Source of the DNA: Macellibacteroides fermentans
GTDB taxonomy: Bacteria; Bacteroidota; Bacteroidia; Bacteroidales; Tannerellaceae
Direction of reading: 5' to 3'
Length of the DNA: 64,000 bases
Assembly (NCBI RefSeq): GCF_013409575.1
Contig: NZ_JACCCY010000003.1
Span: 705,001-769,000 of the forward strand
Shown: in pieces, positions 35,728 through 45,206 of the stretch
How positions within the stretch are numbered: position 1 is the first letter of the stretch
How the letters are laid out: each line of letters starts with the position of its first letter
Notes under the pieces: model-generated
What the model was told of the DNA's origin: nothing
The model's database searches: none
What the model saw: only the letters and a program-made list of their open reading frames with translations
Position numbers and translations under genes: made by a program

Positions 35728-38700
35728 TTATCTGCGTACGGAACTATATGCCATACGGTAATTATCAAATTCTTCCTGGAATGCTTTGCCATATTCAGGA
35801 TCGTACTGTTTTCCGATTCTTAAAATTTCTTGCAAAACAGCCAGATTATGTTCTACATCTCCCATTACAGAAGCCATCTGATTTGGGTTTAACCTGAAAT
35901 ACCAGCGAAGGCTTCGAAGTGAATTATCGGCAATACCGTTATAAACTGCTTCTGCTTTTTCTTTCTGGTTGAGCGTAAAGTAGAACTCACCGATAGAAAG
36001 GGCACTGTAATCCAATGGAACCGTTTTTGCCGGTAGAACTTCCATGGCTTTATCAAGGACTTTCAATGCCTTGTCATTTTTGCCTTCTGCAATAAGCGTT
36101 CCTGCCAATTTGCTGAACAGAGCCATACGGAAGCTTTTACACATACGCATGGTATTTTCGTCCAGATAAACATCCGGATTATTTACGCCTCCCCATTTAA
36201 ACTTGTTCATTACATTGTCGTACATCTTCTCAGAGTTTACTGCCTTGTTTGTTCCTTTGGTACTCATCGGCACAATCTGATAGGCGAGTCCGGTTTGCTG
36301 GAAGTAACCGTCTAGTTTTACAAACTGATCGGGACTTACTGTCACAGCATAATAAATAGGACGCTCCCAATTGTTGGTTTGTAACATATCCAGTACAATG
36401 AGTTCCTGTTTACCCAACACCTCTTTTTCTTTCAGGTCAATCGTCATCTCATTCAACATTAATGCTGAGTCGGCCGGCTGAATCACTCCATGTTTTAGAG
36501 CAGCAGCTGTATCAACCTTATAAAGCAATGTTTGCGAAGGAATATAATCCAAAGGCTGACTAATGCCAGGAATTTTTTTGTATTTAGGATCATTGCTTTT
36601 TACAAAGCTCAGCGCGGTATTAAGATCAATAGGCTGATCAGTCATCGGGAAGATATATGCCACGTCACGCGTGCCCTGAATGTAGTCGGCTCTATCCCAT
36701 GAGATAGGAAGGGGTTTCGACTCATAAGCCTCTCGCTTCATCTGATCGATATACCAGTCTGTCTGTAAATAGCTCGTATTACAAACCCTAATGTCGGTAC
36801 GAATACCTTCCACCTCCTGTGCATACCATAATGGGAAGGTGTCGTTATCGCCATTTGTAAATATTACGGCATTTGGCTCACAAGATTCAAGGTAGTTAAT
36901 TCCAAAATCTCTTGCTGCATAACGTCCAGAGCGATCGTGGTCGTCCCAGTTCTGGGCTGCCATCTGAATAGGAACGAACAAGCTGGCAACCGTCGCAACT
37001 GAAGCAGCAGCAACTGCAGGAAGCTTGCCATATTTCTCCAGGATTTTAGCTAACCCTGCCACTCCGAATCCAATCCAAATACAGAAAGCATAGAATGATC
37101 CGGCATAGGCATAGTCGCGCTCACGCGGTTGATACGGAGTCTGATTCAGATAAAGCACAATGGCGATACCTGTCATAAAAAAGAGGAAGAAAGTCACCCA
37201 AAAGGATTGTATTCCCTTTTCTCCGGCATAAGCCTGATATAGTAATCCGATAATTCCTAACAGCAGCGGCAACAAATAGTATACATTGTGACCTTTATTG
37301 TTGGCAATATCATAAGGCATATCATCCTGTGGTCCAACCATCACGGAATCGATTGCTTTAATGCCTGTAATCCAGTTTCCTTTATCTACTTCTCCATTTC
37401 CCTGAATATCATTCTGTCTGCCGGAGAAATTCCACATGAAATACCTCCAATACATGAAATTAAGCTGATAAGTGAAGAAAAAGCGGATGTTTTCGGCAAA
37501 AGTGGGTTTCATTACCGTCACTCGTTCACCACAACGGTCAAACTGTACAGGTTCGCCTTTTACCTGTGCCCATTCCTGGTATGCGCTTACATGACGTCCG
37601 TCACCACTATGCATACGGGGGAAGAGCATATTAAGTTCGTCAATATATTCGTATTCCGATTCGTAGCGGGATACGTAATATTTATCCTTTTCTGTTTTGT
37701 CTTTTTTAATTACTCTACTCCAGGTAGGTGCACCTTCCTTTGTTACAGCAGCACAACTTCCTCCCTGATTCTGTCGTTTTACTTCAGATACATAGGTTTG
37801 TCCATAAATCAACGGAGTTTTACCATATTGTTCGCGGGCAAGGTAAGTACGCAAAGTGAATATATCTTTGGGTGAGTTCTGGTCCATCGGTGTTTCTGCC
37901 GATGATCTGACGAGGATAAGCGCATACGATGAATAACCTACCACAATTACCAAAAGCGACACCAGGATGGTATTCATCACTTCAATGCTTGTTCTTTTAG
38001 ATAGGAACAGATATGCAGTGAGTGCTGCAATCAGTAAAATACCAATAACATAACCACTTCCGATAAATGGAATTCCAATCAGCGTAACTGAAAGAATAAA
38101 GGCAATGTTCATACGAGCCTTGTTTGGGTTGGAGGTCATTGTCTCATAGATTGCCCAGGCGATTACACCCAGTAAAACTACAACATAAGCAAATACCCCC
38201 GAATTATATGGCATGCCCATTCCATTTACAAATAAAAGCTCGAACCAACCACATACTTCTACCAATCCTTGCACAACACCGTACATCATAACGGCAATAA
38301 TGGCAAAAGAAATGAATAGGGCTACAAATGTTCCTTTGAGGGTAGGATTCGGATATTTTTTATAGTAATATACTAATACTATGGCTGGAATACAAAGCAA
38401 GTTAAGCAAGTGAACACCAATACTTAACCCCATCAGGTAGGCAATCAGTACCATCCATCTATCGGCATGAGGTTTATCTGCCACGGCTTCCCACTTCAGG
38501 ATCAACCAAAAAACAACGGCCGTGAAAAGGGACGAATAAGCATATACCTCACCCTCAACGGCACTGAACCAGAAGGTGTCACTAAATGTATAGGCCAATG
38601 CTCCAACAAGTCCGCTACCCATGATGGTGATAAGCTGAGAGTTGGATATTTCTTCTCCTTCGTTTACCAATATCCGGTGGGCAAGGTGGGTTATACTCCA

Positions 38701-38982
38701 GAAAAGGAATAAAATGGTAAGTCCGCTAAACAGGGCACTCATCGAGTTGACCATTACCGCCACCTGAGAAGGATCGGATGCAAACTGAGTGAAGAGATTG
38801 GCTGTTAGCATAAAGAAGGGGGCACCCGGCGGATGTCCTACTTCCAGTTTGTAGGCCGAAGAAATAAACTCACCGCAATCCCAGAAGCTAGCGGTAGGTT
38901 CCATTGTCATCAAATAAACGATGGAAGAGATGGCAAAGGTTACCCATCCCAGCACGTTGTTGATTAGTTTATATTTTCCCAT
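35728..38982 (-). CDS. DUF2723 large integral membrane protein (glycosyltransferase-like)
   Basis: The protein has 1084 residues. The N-terminal part is the DUF2723 core (MEPTASFWDCGEFISSAYKL, GHPPGAPFF), with acidic residues at the first loop as in protein O-mannosyltransferase-type GT-C enzymes. About twelve or more membrane helices follow, then a long soluble region and a TPR-like C-terminus. In this phylum the family is thought to act in envelope glycosylation, but its donor and acceptor are not settled. It heads the operon with the deacetylase, queG and the S37-type peptidase. Confidence 0.88.
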   Translation of the reverse strand: MGKYKLINNVLGWVTFAISSIVYLMTMEPTASFWDCGEFISSAYKLEVGHPPGAPFFMLTANLFTQFASDPSQVAVMVNSMSALFSGLTILFLFWSITHLAHRILVNEGEEISNSQLITIMGSGLVGALAYTFSDTFWFSAVEGEVYAYSSLFTAVVFWLILKWEAVADKPHADRWMVLIAYLMGLSIGVHLLNLLCIPAIVLVYYYKKYPNPTLKGTFVALFISFAIIAVMMYGVVQGLVEVCGWFELLFVNGMGMPYNSGVFAYVVVLLGVIAWAIYETMTSNPNKARMNIAFILSVTLIGIPFIGSGYVIGILLIAALTAYLFLSKRTSIEVMNTILVSLLVIVVGYSSYALILVRSSAETPMDQNSPKDIFTLRTYLAREQYGKTPLIYGQTYVSEVKRQNQGGSCAAVTKEGAPTWSRVIKKDKTEKDKYYVSRYESEYEYIDELNMLFPRMHSGDGRHVSAYQEWAQVKGEPVQFDRCGERVTVMKPTFAENIRFFFTYQLNFMYWRYFMWNFSGRQNDIQGNGEVDKGNWITGIKAIDSVMVGPQDDMPYDIANNKGHNVYYLLPLLLGIIGLLYQAYAGEKGIQSFWVTFFLFFMTGIAIVLYLNQTPYQPRERDYAYAGSFYAFCIWIGFGVAGLAKILEKYGKLPAVAAASVATVASLFVPIQMAAQNWDDHDRSGRYAARDFGINYLESCEPNAVIFTNGDNDTFPLWYAQEVEGIRTDIRVCNTSYLQTDWYIDQMKREAYESKPLPISWDRADYIQGTRDVAYIFPMTDQPIDLNTALSFVKSNDPKYKKIPGISQPLDYIPSQTLLYKVDTAAALKHGVIQPADSALMLNEMTIDLKEKEVLGKQELIVLDMLQTNNWERPIYYAVTVSPDQFVKLDGYFQQTGLAYQIVPMSTKGTNKAVNSEKMYDNVMNKFKWGGVNNPDVYLDENTMRMCKSFRMALFSKLAGTLIAEGKNDKALKVLDKAMEVLPAKTVPLDYSALSIGEFYFTLNQKEKAEAVYNGIADNSLRSLRWYFRLNPNQMASVMGDVEHNLAVLQEILRIGKQYDPEYGKAFQEEFDNYRMAYSSVRR

Positions 38983-39043
38983 ACGATAGTATATAGTGAA
39001 TAATTAATTCAATTTATCTGCCTTTTTGCTGAGGCAACGGCCA

Positions 39044-39051
39044 CAAAGGTA
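39044..39051 (-). promoter_or_regulatory. -7 promoter box of the DUF2723-queG operon
   Basis: Minus-strand TACCTTTG, 61 bp before the ATG; a TTG lies 17 bp further upstream. Confidence 0.5.
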
Positions 39052-39138
39052 AGAAATAACCTTAATTTCAACGTTCTGTAAGTCTTTAAATTGCGAATAG
39101 AATACTAAAAATATGTATAAAATGAATAGTATAAAAAA

Positions 39139-39173
39139 ACCAGGTATCAGAAATCTAAATTCCGATACCTGGT
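39139..39173 (-). terminator. terminator of the DUF1080 gene
   Basis: Perfect 10-bp stem ACCAGGTATC (39139-39148) / GATACCTGGT (39164-39173), followed on the minus strand by a run of seven Ts. Confidence 0.9.
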
Positions 39174-39205
39174 AATATTATAATTAAGTTGAATCTGTTG
39201 ACTTC

Positions 39206-40504
39206 TTACAGCGTTTTAACAACAAGGTTACGCCATAGAACTTTAATTCCGCCGCCATCATGAATTTGAAGGGCGATACGTCCTTTACCCTTACCGATTT
39301 TTTCGTCAGTAAAGTTAACCATCTCCTGTCCGTTCAGAATTGTTGTAACATTATCTCCCTTAACTTTGATAACCATTGTGTTCCAATCACCTTGTTTCAG
39401 AATATTTTCTTTATCATCGTCAATCTGGATCAACCAGCCTCTGCCATATGATTCATAGATACCACCAGTATCCATGCCCTTAGGAGCTACTTCAACCTGC
39501 CAGCCATTCACTTTTACGCTATCTCCAACTGTAGAGCGGATAAAGATTCCTGAATTGCCATCTGCTTCCTGTTTGAATTCGGCAGTTAATTCGAAATCGT
39601 CGAAATATTCGCGTGTTGCAAGGTAGCCGTATTGTTTATCAGGACCGCTTTCGCAGATTAGCAGGCTGTCTTTCACATACCATTTTTCTGTTCCGTAAAC
39701 TTCCCAACCTGTAAGGTCTACGCCATTAAACAGCACCACTTCCTTTGTTTTTCTGGGAAGTTCCTTAATTTTAATATTACGGAAAGATGCAGGATAACCA
39801 TGGTCTTGTAGACAAATTACGCCCTTCTTGGCTAGTCCGTATTCTGGGGCATGACTCCATTTGCCGCTGTTCTTTCTGGCATACCAGTCGTCGGTCCAAG
39901 CTTCGAATTCCAGAATTTTAACTCCATTCAGCCAATGTTCAACATGACCATTATCAAAAACAATTTTTGAATTATTCCATTCTCCCTGAGGATTTACCTT
40001 CATTTTGCTTGTGTCTGGTAAATACATGGCATAATCTACGCCAAGTTTTTGCCAGTCTTCCAATGGTTCGGCAAAGTTAGGTTCATCAATAAGTTGATAT
40101 TCCGGACCGGTAACATAAGGAACAGCAAAGTCTGGACGTTCTACAACGTGGTACAACATACCGCTGTTACCACCCTTAGACAATTTCCAGTCCCACGAAA
40201 GTTCGAAGTTTTCATATTCTTTATCAGTCACGATATAGCCACTGGCATCGCTTCCTTGTCCGTTAGCCTGGATGCATCCATCAACTACACCCCACGGTTG
40301 AGTTAAAGTAGTACCATTGTAATCTTTCCATCCGGCCATAGTTTTACCATCGAAAAGTAATTTCCAGCCATCGGCTTCTTCTTGTGGTGTGAGTACGTTT
40401 TGTGGAGCTTCTCCGCAACTTACAAATGTAAGTAGGCAGGCTGCAGCGCAGCTAAAGAAAACTCCCATGCGGTTCGAGTCTTTCTTTAAAAATTTCATGA
40501 GCAT
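39206..40504 (-). CDS. lipoprotein with two DUF1080 (3-keto-disaccharide hydrolase-like) domains
   Basis: The protein has 432 residues. A signal with lipobox (ACLLTFVSC) precedes two concanavalin-like jelly rolls. The first starts WKLLFDGKTMAGWKDYNG and the second VLFNGVDLTGWEVYG, which suggests internal duplication. DUF1080 proteins act on 3-keto sugars or bind glycans at the envelope. Start 40504 or 40498 (MKFLKK); the second is equally likely. The GH31 gene upstream is 92 bp away with a separate promoter. Confidence 0.9.
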   Translation of the reverse strand: MLMKFLKKDSNRMGVFFSCAAACLLTFVSCGEAPQNVLTPQEEADGWKLLFDGKTMAGWKDYNGTTLTQPWGVVDGCIQANGQGSDASGYIVTDKEYENFELSWDWKLSKGGNSGMLYHVVERPDFAVPYVTGPEYQLIDEPNFAEPLEDWQKLGVDYAMYLPDTSKMKVNPQGEWNNSKIVFDNGHVEHWLNGVKILEFEAWTDDWYARKNSGKWSHAPEYGLAKKGVICLQDHGYPASFRNIKIKELPRKTKEVVLFNGVDLTGWEVYGTEKWYVKDSLLICESGPDKQYGYLATREYFDDFELTAEFKQEADGNSGIFIRSTVGDSVKVNGWQVEVAPKGMDTGGIYESYGRGWLIQIDDDKENILKQGDWNTMVIKVKGDNVTTILNGQEMVNFTDEKIGKGKGRIALQIHDGGGIKVLWRNLVVKTL

Positions 40505-40526
40505 TATAGATTTTAAAATGAGTTCA

Positions 40527-40534
40527 CAAACATA
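40527..40534 (-). promoter_or_regulatory. -7 promoter box of the DUF1080 gene
   Basis: Minus-strand TATGTTTG fits TAnnTTTG, 22 bp before the ATG. Confidence 0.45.
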
Positions 40535-40579
40535 GTTAATTATTTTGTATTATGCCACTTATCTTTTATAAAATGATTC

Positions 40580-40604
40580 AAAAGTGATTACGTATTTCAC
40601 TTTT
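40580..40604 (-). terminator. weak hairpin at the end of the GH31 gene
   Basis: Arms AAAAGTGA (40580-40587) / TCACTTTT (40597-40604), overlapping the TGA stop. The T-run after it is poor on the minus strand, so termination would be partial. Confidence 0.35.
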
Positions 40605-42204
40605 TTGAAATCCTTTCATAGTATGGTAATCTGTCTATCGGAGCGTTGACCTGTATAGTTTTCGGTCCTTTAAATTTTTTACCGGTATCGTCTTTCCAGG
40701 TTCCCTTTGGTAATTTTACACTACGAGTATGCTCCTTTGTTATAATGGGGGCAACCAAGTATTTGTCACCAAGCATAAATTGGTCTTTGCAGGAGGCAAA
40801 TCCCTGATGAGGAAACTCGTATTCCATGTGCCGGATAATGGGTTCGCCGCTCTTAGCCGAATGGTGAGCTTGCTCCAGAATATAGTTTCCCATCTTCTGA
40901 TGTAAATGTGCATAATTCCTGCATATTTCCAAATGCTCCGGATCAAGAATACGCCATGGAGCAACTGAAAACTGCATCATAGGCATTAGTGCGTGAACCT
41001 GGCATGACCGGACTATTAGATCTTGATCCAGCTTTGATTGATCAATATTCAGAAATGAGCCGAATTGACCGCCTCCGATCATATCCGGACATGTATACGA
41101 ATAGCCAAGTAAACCCGCCGAGATCATGTCGGTAATTAATAATCCTACCGCATTCCATGAATAATCTTTGTCTCCCAGACGTTGAACTAATGCCTGACCT
41201 CCCATTTTCCATCCTGCCCGATACTCATTGAAAGGGAAATCCAGCCCTATTTTAGCCCAATATTCGCACATGTCGACAGAAGTTGCTGACTTATCATAAA
41301 ATTCAAGTGTCGAATCGGTAAAGTGGCTTATATCGCCAGCATCAAACTTGAAGCCATCCACACCATATTTTTCCTGCAGGTCTTTCAACTGTTTTTTCAG
41401 ATGTGCCACTGCTTTGGGATTACTCAAATCATAGCAAGCACTAAATCCGTTCCACCACGAAATTATGGCAGCCTCTTTTGTTCCTTTTCTTTTGATGAGA
41501 AATCCCTTTTGCTGCAGATCGCGGAATTCGGGACTATCGGGACTTACAAAAGGACATACCCATAACATGATACGAAAACCTTCTTTATGTAAGCGCTCAA
41601 TCATCCCTTTCGGATCAGGGAACCGATCTGGTTTAAAATCGAAATTTCCGTAATACTTCTGCCAGTTGTCGTCAACCATAAATACGCCTGTCGGAAAATT
41701 GTGTTTAAGCACATTATCTGCATAAGCCAGAATATCTTCCTGATTTTGATTGTACATTAGTTCAATCCACGTATTATATTGCGGCATGGAGAAAAAGAGC
41801 GGGTCTGGGATCACTCCGGAAGGAGGAAAAAATCTTGAAGACGCAACAGCATAAGCCTCTTTCAATGTACTACCTGCTTGAAATGGACTTATTTTTTCAT
41901 ACTGAGAATAGATATGTATATTGCCAGCTTCGGTTTTAAAAGAGAAAGGTCTGTCGCTCCATACAACCCTGCCTTTGGATGATAAGAACAGAGGAACATT
42001 CTGGTTGTTTAGATTTTCTTGAGAAAGATCAATTAGTCGAAGTTCATTTCTATAGGGCATTTTAGACCCCAGGGCAACCATCCCTCCCCACCAATCTTCA
42101 CCCTCTTGAGAGGATATTATTGTTTCATACTTGTTTTGTGCCATACAAGGCAATATCATAAACAGCGTAATGAAAGAAAGAATCAGCTTTTTTTGTAAAT
42201 ACAT
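40597..42204 (-). CDS. GH31-family glycoside hydrolase
   Basis: The protein has 535 residues with signal peptide KLILSFITLFMILPCMAQ. The barrel shows GVFMVDDNWQKYYG and GFKFDAGD, with the nucleophile Asp in the GH31 setting, and the acid/base Asp probably lies in SYTCPDMIGGG. GH31 includes alpha-glucosidases, alpha-xylosidases and related enzymes; the short form lacking the large C-terminal domains does not reveal the sugar. It is predicted to be periplasmic. It has its own -7 box and lies upstream of the DUF1080 gene in the same direction. Confidence 0.88.
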   Translation of the reverse strand: MYLQKKLILSFITLFMILPCMAQNKYETIISSQEGEDWWGGMVALGSKMPYRNELRLIDLSQENLNNQNVPLFLSSKGRVVWSDRPFSFKTEAGNIHIYSQYEKISPFQAGSTLKEAYAVASSRFFPPSGVIPDPLFFSMPQYNTWIELMYNQNQEDILAYADNVLKHNFPTGVFMVDDNWQKYYGNFDFKPDRFPDPKGMIERLHKEGFRIMLWVCPFVSPDSPEFRDLQQKGFLIKRKGTKEAAIISWWNGFSACYDLSNPKAVAHLKKQLKDLQEKYGVDGFKFDAGDISHFTDSTLEFYDKSATSVDMCEYWAKIGLDFPFNEYRAGWKMGGQALVQRLGDKDYSWNAVGLLITDMISAGLLGYSYTCPDMIGGGQFGSFLNIDQSKLDQDLIVRSCQVHALMPMMQFSVAPWRILDPEHLEICRNYAHLHQKMGNYILEQAHHSAKSGEPIIRHMEYEFPHQGFASCKDQFMLGDKYLVAPIITKEHTRSVKLPKGTWKDDTGKKFKGPKTIQVNAPIDRLPYYERISKK

Positions 42205-42257
42205 ATTAGTTTAGTTTTCTAAATGATATAATGGCGTTTGTTTTGAATAGATTTCTG

Positions 42258-42265
42258 CAAATATA
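42258..42265 (-). promoter_or_regulatory. -7 promoter box of the GH31 gene
   Basis: Minus-strand TATATTTG, 53 bp before the ATG. Confidence 0.5.
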
Positions 42266-42349
42266 CGATTTAGAAAATAATTTTAACCACGCGACCAGTA
42301 CTTAGCGTAGTCTATTTTGGGATAAAGACTCCTCTTTATATAAAATGAA

Positions 42350-42382
42350 AGAGGGTGACTCACCTGAATGATATCACCCTCT
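42350..42382 (-). terminator. pckA terminator
   Basis: 9-bp stem AGAGGGTGA (42350-42358) / TCACCCTCT (42374-42382), followed on the minus strand by TTCATTTT. Confidence 0.75.
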
Positions 42383-42423
42383 ATTTTGTTTTACAAGAAA
42401 ATCTATGATTTCCCTTTTACAAC

Positions 42424-44031
42424 TTACAATTTAGGACCTGCAGCCACTAATGCTTTTCCAGCTTCGTTTCCTGTAAACTTCGCAAAGTTTTTAATGAAAC
42501 GGGCAGCCAGATCCTGAGCCTTTGTATCCCAGGCAGAAGCATCTGCATAAGTATCGCGTGGGTCAAGAATCTTAGGATCTACACCTGGAAGAGCTGTGGG
42601 AACTTCAAATGAGAAGTAAGGAATTGTTTTAGTTTCTGCCTTATCGATAGAACCATCTAAGATAGCATCGATAATACCACGTGTATCTTTAATAGAGATA
42701 CGTTTGCCGCTACCATTCCATCCGGTATTTACCAAATAGGCTGTAGCTCCAGATTTTTGCATTTTCTTTACCAATTCTTCACCATACTTTGTTGGGTGCA
42801 ATGACAAGAATGCAGCACCGAAACAAGCTGAGAAAGTAGGAGTTGGTTCAGTAATACCTCGTTCTGTTCCAGCCAATTTAGCTGTAAATCCAGAAAGGAA
42901 ATAATACTGTGTTTGTTCCGGAGTAAGAATAGATACCGGAGGCAATACACCAAAAGCATCAGCCGACAAGAAGATAACCTTCTTTGCGGGACCAGCCTTT
43001 GATACTGGTTTTACAATATTCTCGATATGATAGATCGGGTAAGAAACACGTGTGTTTTCAGTTACAGATTTATCATCGAAATTGATTTTGCCATCGGCTG
43101 CTACAGTTACGTTTTCAAGCAGAGCATCGCGTTTGATTGCATTCCAGATATCTGGTTCATGTTCCTGGCTAAGGTTGATAACCTTTGCATAGCAACCGCC
43201 TTCAAAATTGAATACACCTTCGTCGTCCCATCCGTGTTCGTCGTCACCAATAAGCTGACGTTTCGGGTCTGTAGACAAAGTTGTCTTACCTGTTCCTGAA
43301 AGACCGAAGAAGATAGCTGTTTCGTCTTTTTCGTTTGTGTTGGCAGAACAGTGCATTGAAGCCATTCCCTGTAAAGGCAACAGGTAGTTCATATATGAGA
43401 ACATCCCTTTCTTCATTTCACCACCATACCATGAGCCACCGATTAACTGAATTTTTTCAGTAAGGTTGAACACAACGAATGTTTTTGAGTTCAAGCCCAG
43501 CTCTGCATAGTTGTCGCCGGCATTACATTTTGAACCGTTCATTACTACGAAGTCAGGTTCGCCATAGTTAGCCAGTTCTTCTTCTGTAGGACGGATGAAC
43601 ATATTTTTAACGAAGTGAGCCTGCCAGGCAACTTCCATAATGAAACGAACTTTAATGCGTGAGCTTTCGTTTGCACCGCAAAAAGTATCAACAACAAATA
43701 AACGCTTGTTTGAAAGCTCGTTCTGAACGATTGCTTTAAGTTTTCCCCAAGTTTCAACAGAAAGTGGTTTGTTGTCGTTTTTGTATTCGTCGGAAGTCCA
43801 CCAGATAGTATCTTTGGTAGTTTCGTCCATTACAAAAAATTTGTCCTTAGGTGAACGACCTGTGTAAACTCCGGTCATTACATTTACGGCACCCATTTCT
43901 GTAACCTGACCTACTTCAAAACCTTCTAGACCTGGCTTTGTTTCTTCTGCGAACAGTTGTTCGTAAGACGGATTGTGTACTATTTCGGTAGTACCAACAA
44001 TGCCGTACTTGCTTAAATCTAAATTAGCCAT
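42424..44031 (-). CDS. pckA: ATP-dependent phosphoenolpyruvate carboxykinase
   Basis: The protein has 535 residues, the usual length for the ATP form. The P-loop is [11 protein letters not shown], the metal site [15 protein letters not shown], and the substrate loop [10 protein letters not shown]. It interconverts oxaloacetate and PEP. In gut Bacteroidales it usually runs toward oxaloacetate, fixing CO2 for succinate formation and yielding ATP. It is monocistronic, with a promoter about 90 bp upstream and a terminator. Confidence 0.97.
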   Translation of the reverse strand: MANLDLSKYGIVGTTEIVHNPSYEQLFAEETKPGLEGFEVGQVTEMGAVNVMTGVYTGRSPKDKFFVMDETTKDTIWWTSDEYKNDNKPLSVETWGKLKAIVQNELSNKRLFVVDTFCGANESSRIKVRFIMEVAWQAHFVKNMFIRPTEEELANYGEPDFVVMNGSKCNAGDNYAELGLNSKTFVVFNLTEKIQLIGGSWYGGEMKKGMFSYMNYLLPLQGMASMHCSANTNEKDETAIFFGLSGTGKTTLSTDPKRQLIGDDEHGWDDEGVFNFEGGCYAKVINLSQEHEPDIWNAIKRDALLENVTVAADGKINFDDKSVTENTRVSYPIYHIENIVKPVSKAGPAKKVIFLSADAFGVLPPVSILTPEQTQYYFLSGFTAKLAGTERGITEPTPTFSACFGAAFLSLHPTKYGEELVKKMQKSGATAYLVNTGWNGSGKRISIKDTRGIIDAILDGSIDKAETKTIPYFSFEVPTALPGVDPKILDPRDTYADASAWDTKAQDLAARFIKNFAKFTGNEAGKALVAAGPKL

Positions 44032-44122
44032 TTTGATAATTAGTTAAATTGATTGACTTATATAACTTTTCTAATACTCTAAATATCACAAGAAATTACA
44101 TTACTCTTGCATGATGACGTTA

Positions 44123-44130
44123 CAAAAGTA
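44123..44130 (-). promoter_or_regulatory. -7 promoter box of pckA
   Basis: Minus-strand TACTTTTG fits TAnnTTTG, giving a leader of about 85 nt. Confidence 0.55.
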
Positions 44131-44177
44131 ATATAATTTCTTTTAAGTAAAAAACAATTAAAGAAATTTTTCAGTAA

Positions 44178-45203
44178 TTATTCTTTGACCTGCCAAACTT
44201 CTCCACTCATTAATATATCGTTAAGTTTAAGATTGGGCTTTTTAGTTTGAACAGCCTCCATTTGTTTATACAATTCTTCACCATAAACGGGAGCTTCTAC
44301 GGCGCGTATCACTCCTAAAGCTACCGGCATTTCACCACCCATCATTGAAAGAAGAAGGTGCATGGTATTATCATGAGTTGTAGCATCGTGAACCAGAATG
44401 TCATCAAGAGTGTAGCCATCCTGGCCGATTGTAACAGCCTTAAGCTTTAATCCGTCAAGGACCAATCCTTTATCGTTATCTTTCCCGAACAGCATTTTTT
44501 CACCATGACGCAGGAAAATGGTACGTTCGGCTCTGTATTCCTTATCCGCTATGTCTTTGTGAGTACCATCATTAAAAATAACGCAGTTCACTAAAACTTC
44601 TACGACGGAGGTTCCTTTGTGTTTAGCAGATGCGGCCAATATATCAGTCGAGTTTTTTAAATCCACATCAATGCTCCGGGCAAAGAAAGTTCCACGTGCC
44701 CCAAGGGTCAGTTCTGCAGGTACAAAAGGTTCTTCTATAGTACCAAGTGGAGAACTCTTGGATACGAATCCTCTGTCGGATGTAGGAGAATACTGCCCTT
44801 TGGTAAGACCGTAAATCTTGTTGTTGAATAATACAATGTTCATATCAACATTTCTACGCACCACATGGATAAAATGATTCCCACCGATTGCCAGGCAGTC
44901 GCCATCTCCGGTTATCAACCAAACGGAAAGGTCTGGATTGGCTGTCTTAACACCTGTAGCAATCGCAGCACCACGACCGTGAATGGTATGGAATCCATAG
45001 GTGTTCATGTAATAAGGTAAACGCGATGAACAACCAATACCCGAAATCACAGCTGTTTTATGCGGAGGAATCGATAATTCGGCCATCGCTTTATGAAGAC
45101 AGTTTAGCACAGCATGGTCTCCACAACCCGGACACCAACGTACGTACTGGTCGCTCTTATAGTCTTTTGCTACGTATTTAGCATATTTTACTTCTATACT
45201 CAT
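44178..45203 (-). CDS. korB: 2-oxoglutarate:ferredoxin oxidoreductase-type beta subunit
   Basis: The protein has 341 residues. The thiamine-diphosphate module has WCPGCGDHAVL, GIGCSSRLPYYMNTYGFHTIHGRG, and the TPP motif ITGDGDCLAIGGNH with NNKIYGLTKGQYSPTS. It lacks a ferredoxin domain. With KorA it oxidises a 2-oxoacid (probably 2-oxoglutarate) to the acyl-CoA and reduces ferredoxin; the reaction can run in reverse for reductive carboxylation. It lies 3 bp after korA. Confidence 0.94.
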   Translation of the reverse strand: MSIEVKYAKYVAKDYKSDQYVRWCPGCGDHAVLNCLHKAMAELSIPPHKTAVISGIGCSSRLPYYMNTYGFHTIHGRGAAIATGVKTANPDLSVWLITGDGDCLAIGGNHFIHVVRRNVDMNIVLFNNKIYGLTKGQYSPTSDRGFVSKSSPLGTIEEPFVPAELTLGARGTFFARSIDVDLKNSTDILAASAKHKGTSVVEVLVNCVIFNDGTHKDIADKEYRAERTIFLRHGEKMLFGKDNDKGLVLDGLKLKAVTIGQDGYTLDDILVHDATTHDNTMHLLLSMMGGEMPVALGVIRAVEAPVYGEELYKQMEAVQTKKPNLKLNDILMSGEVWQVKE

Positions 45204-45206
45204 GGT

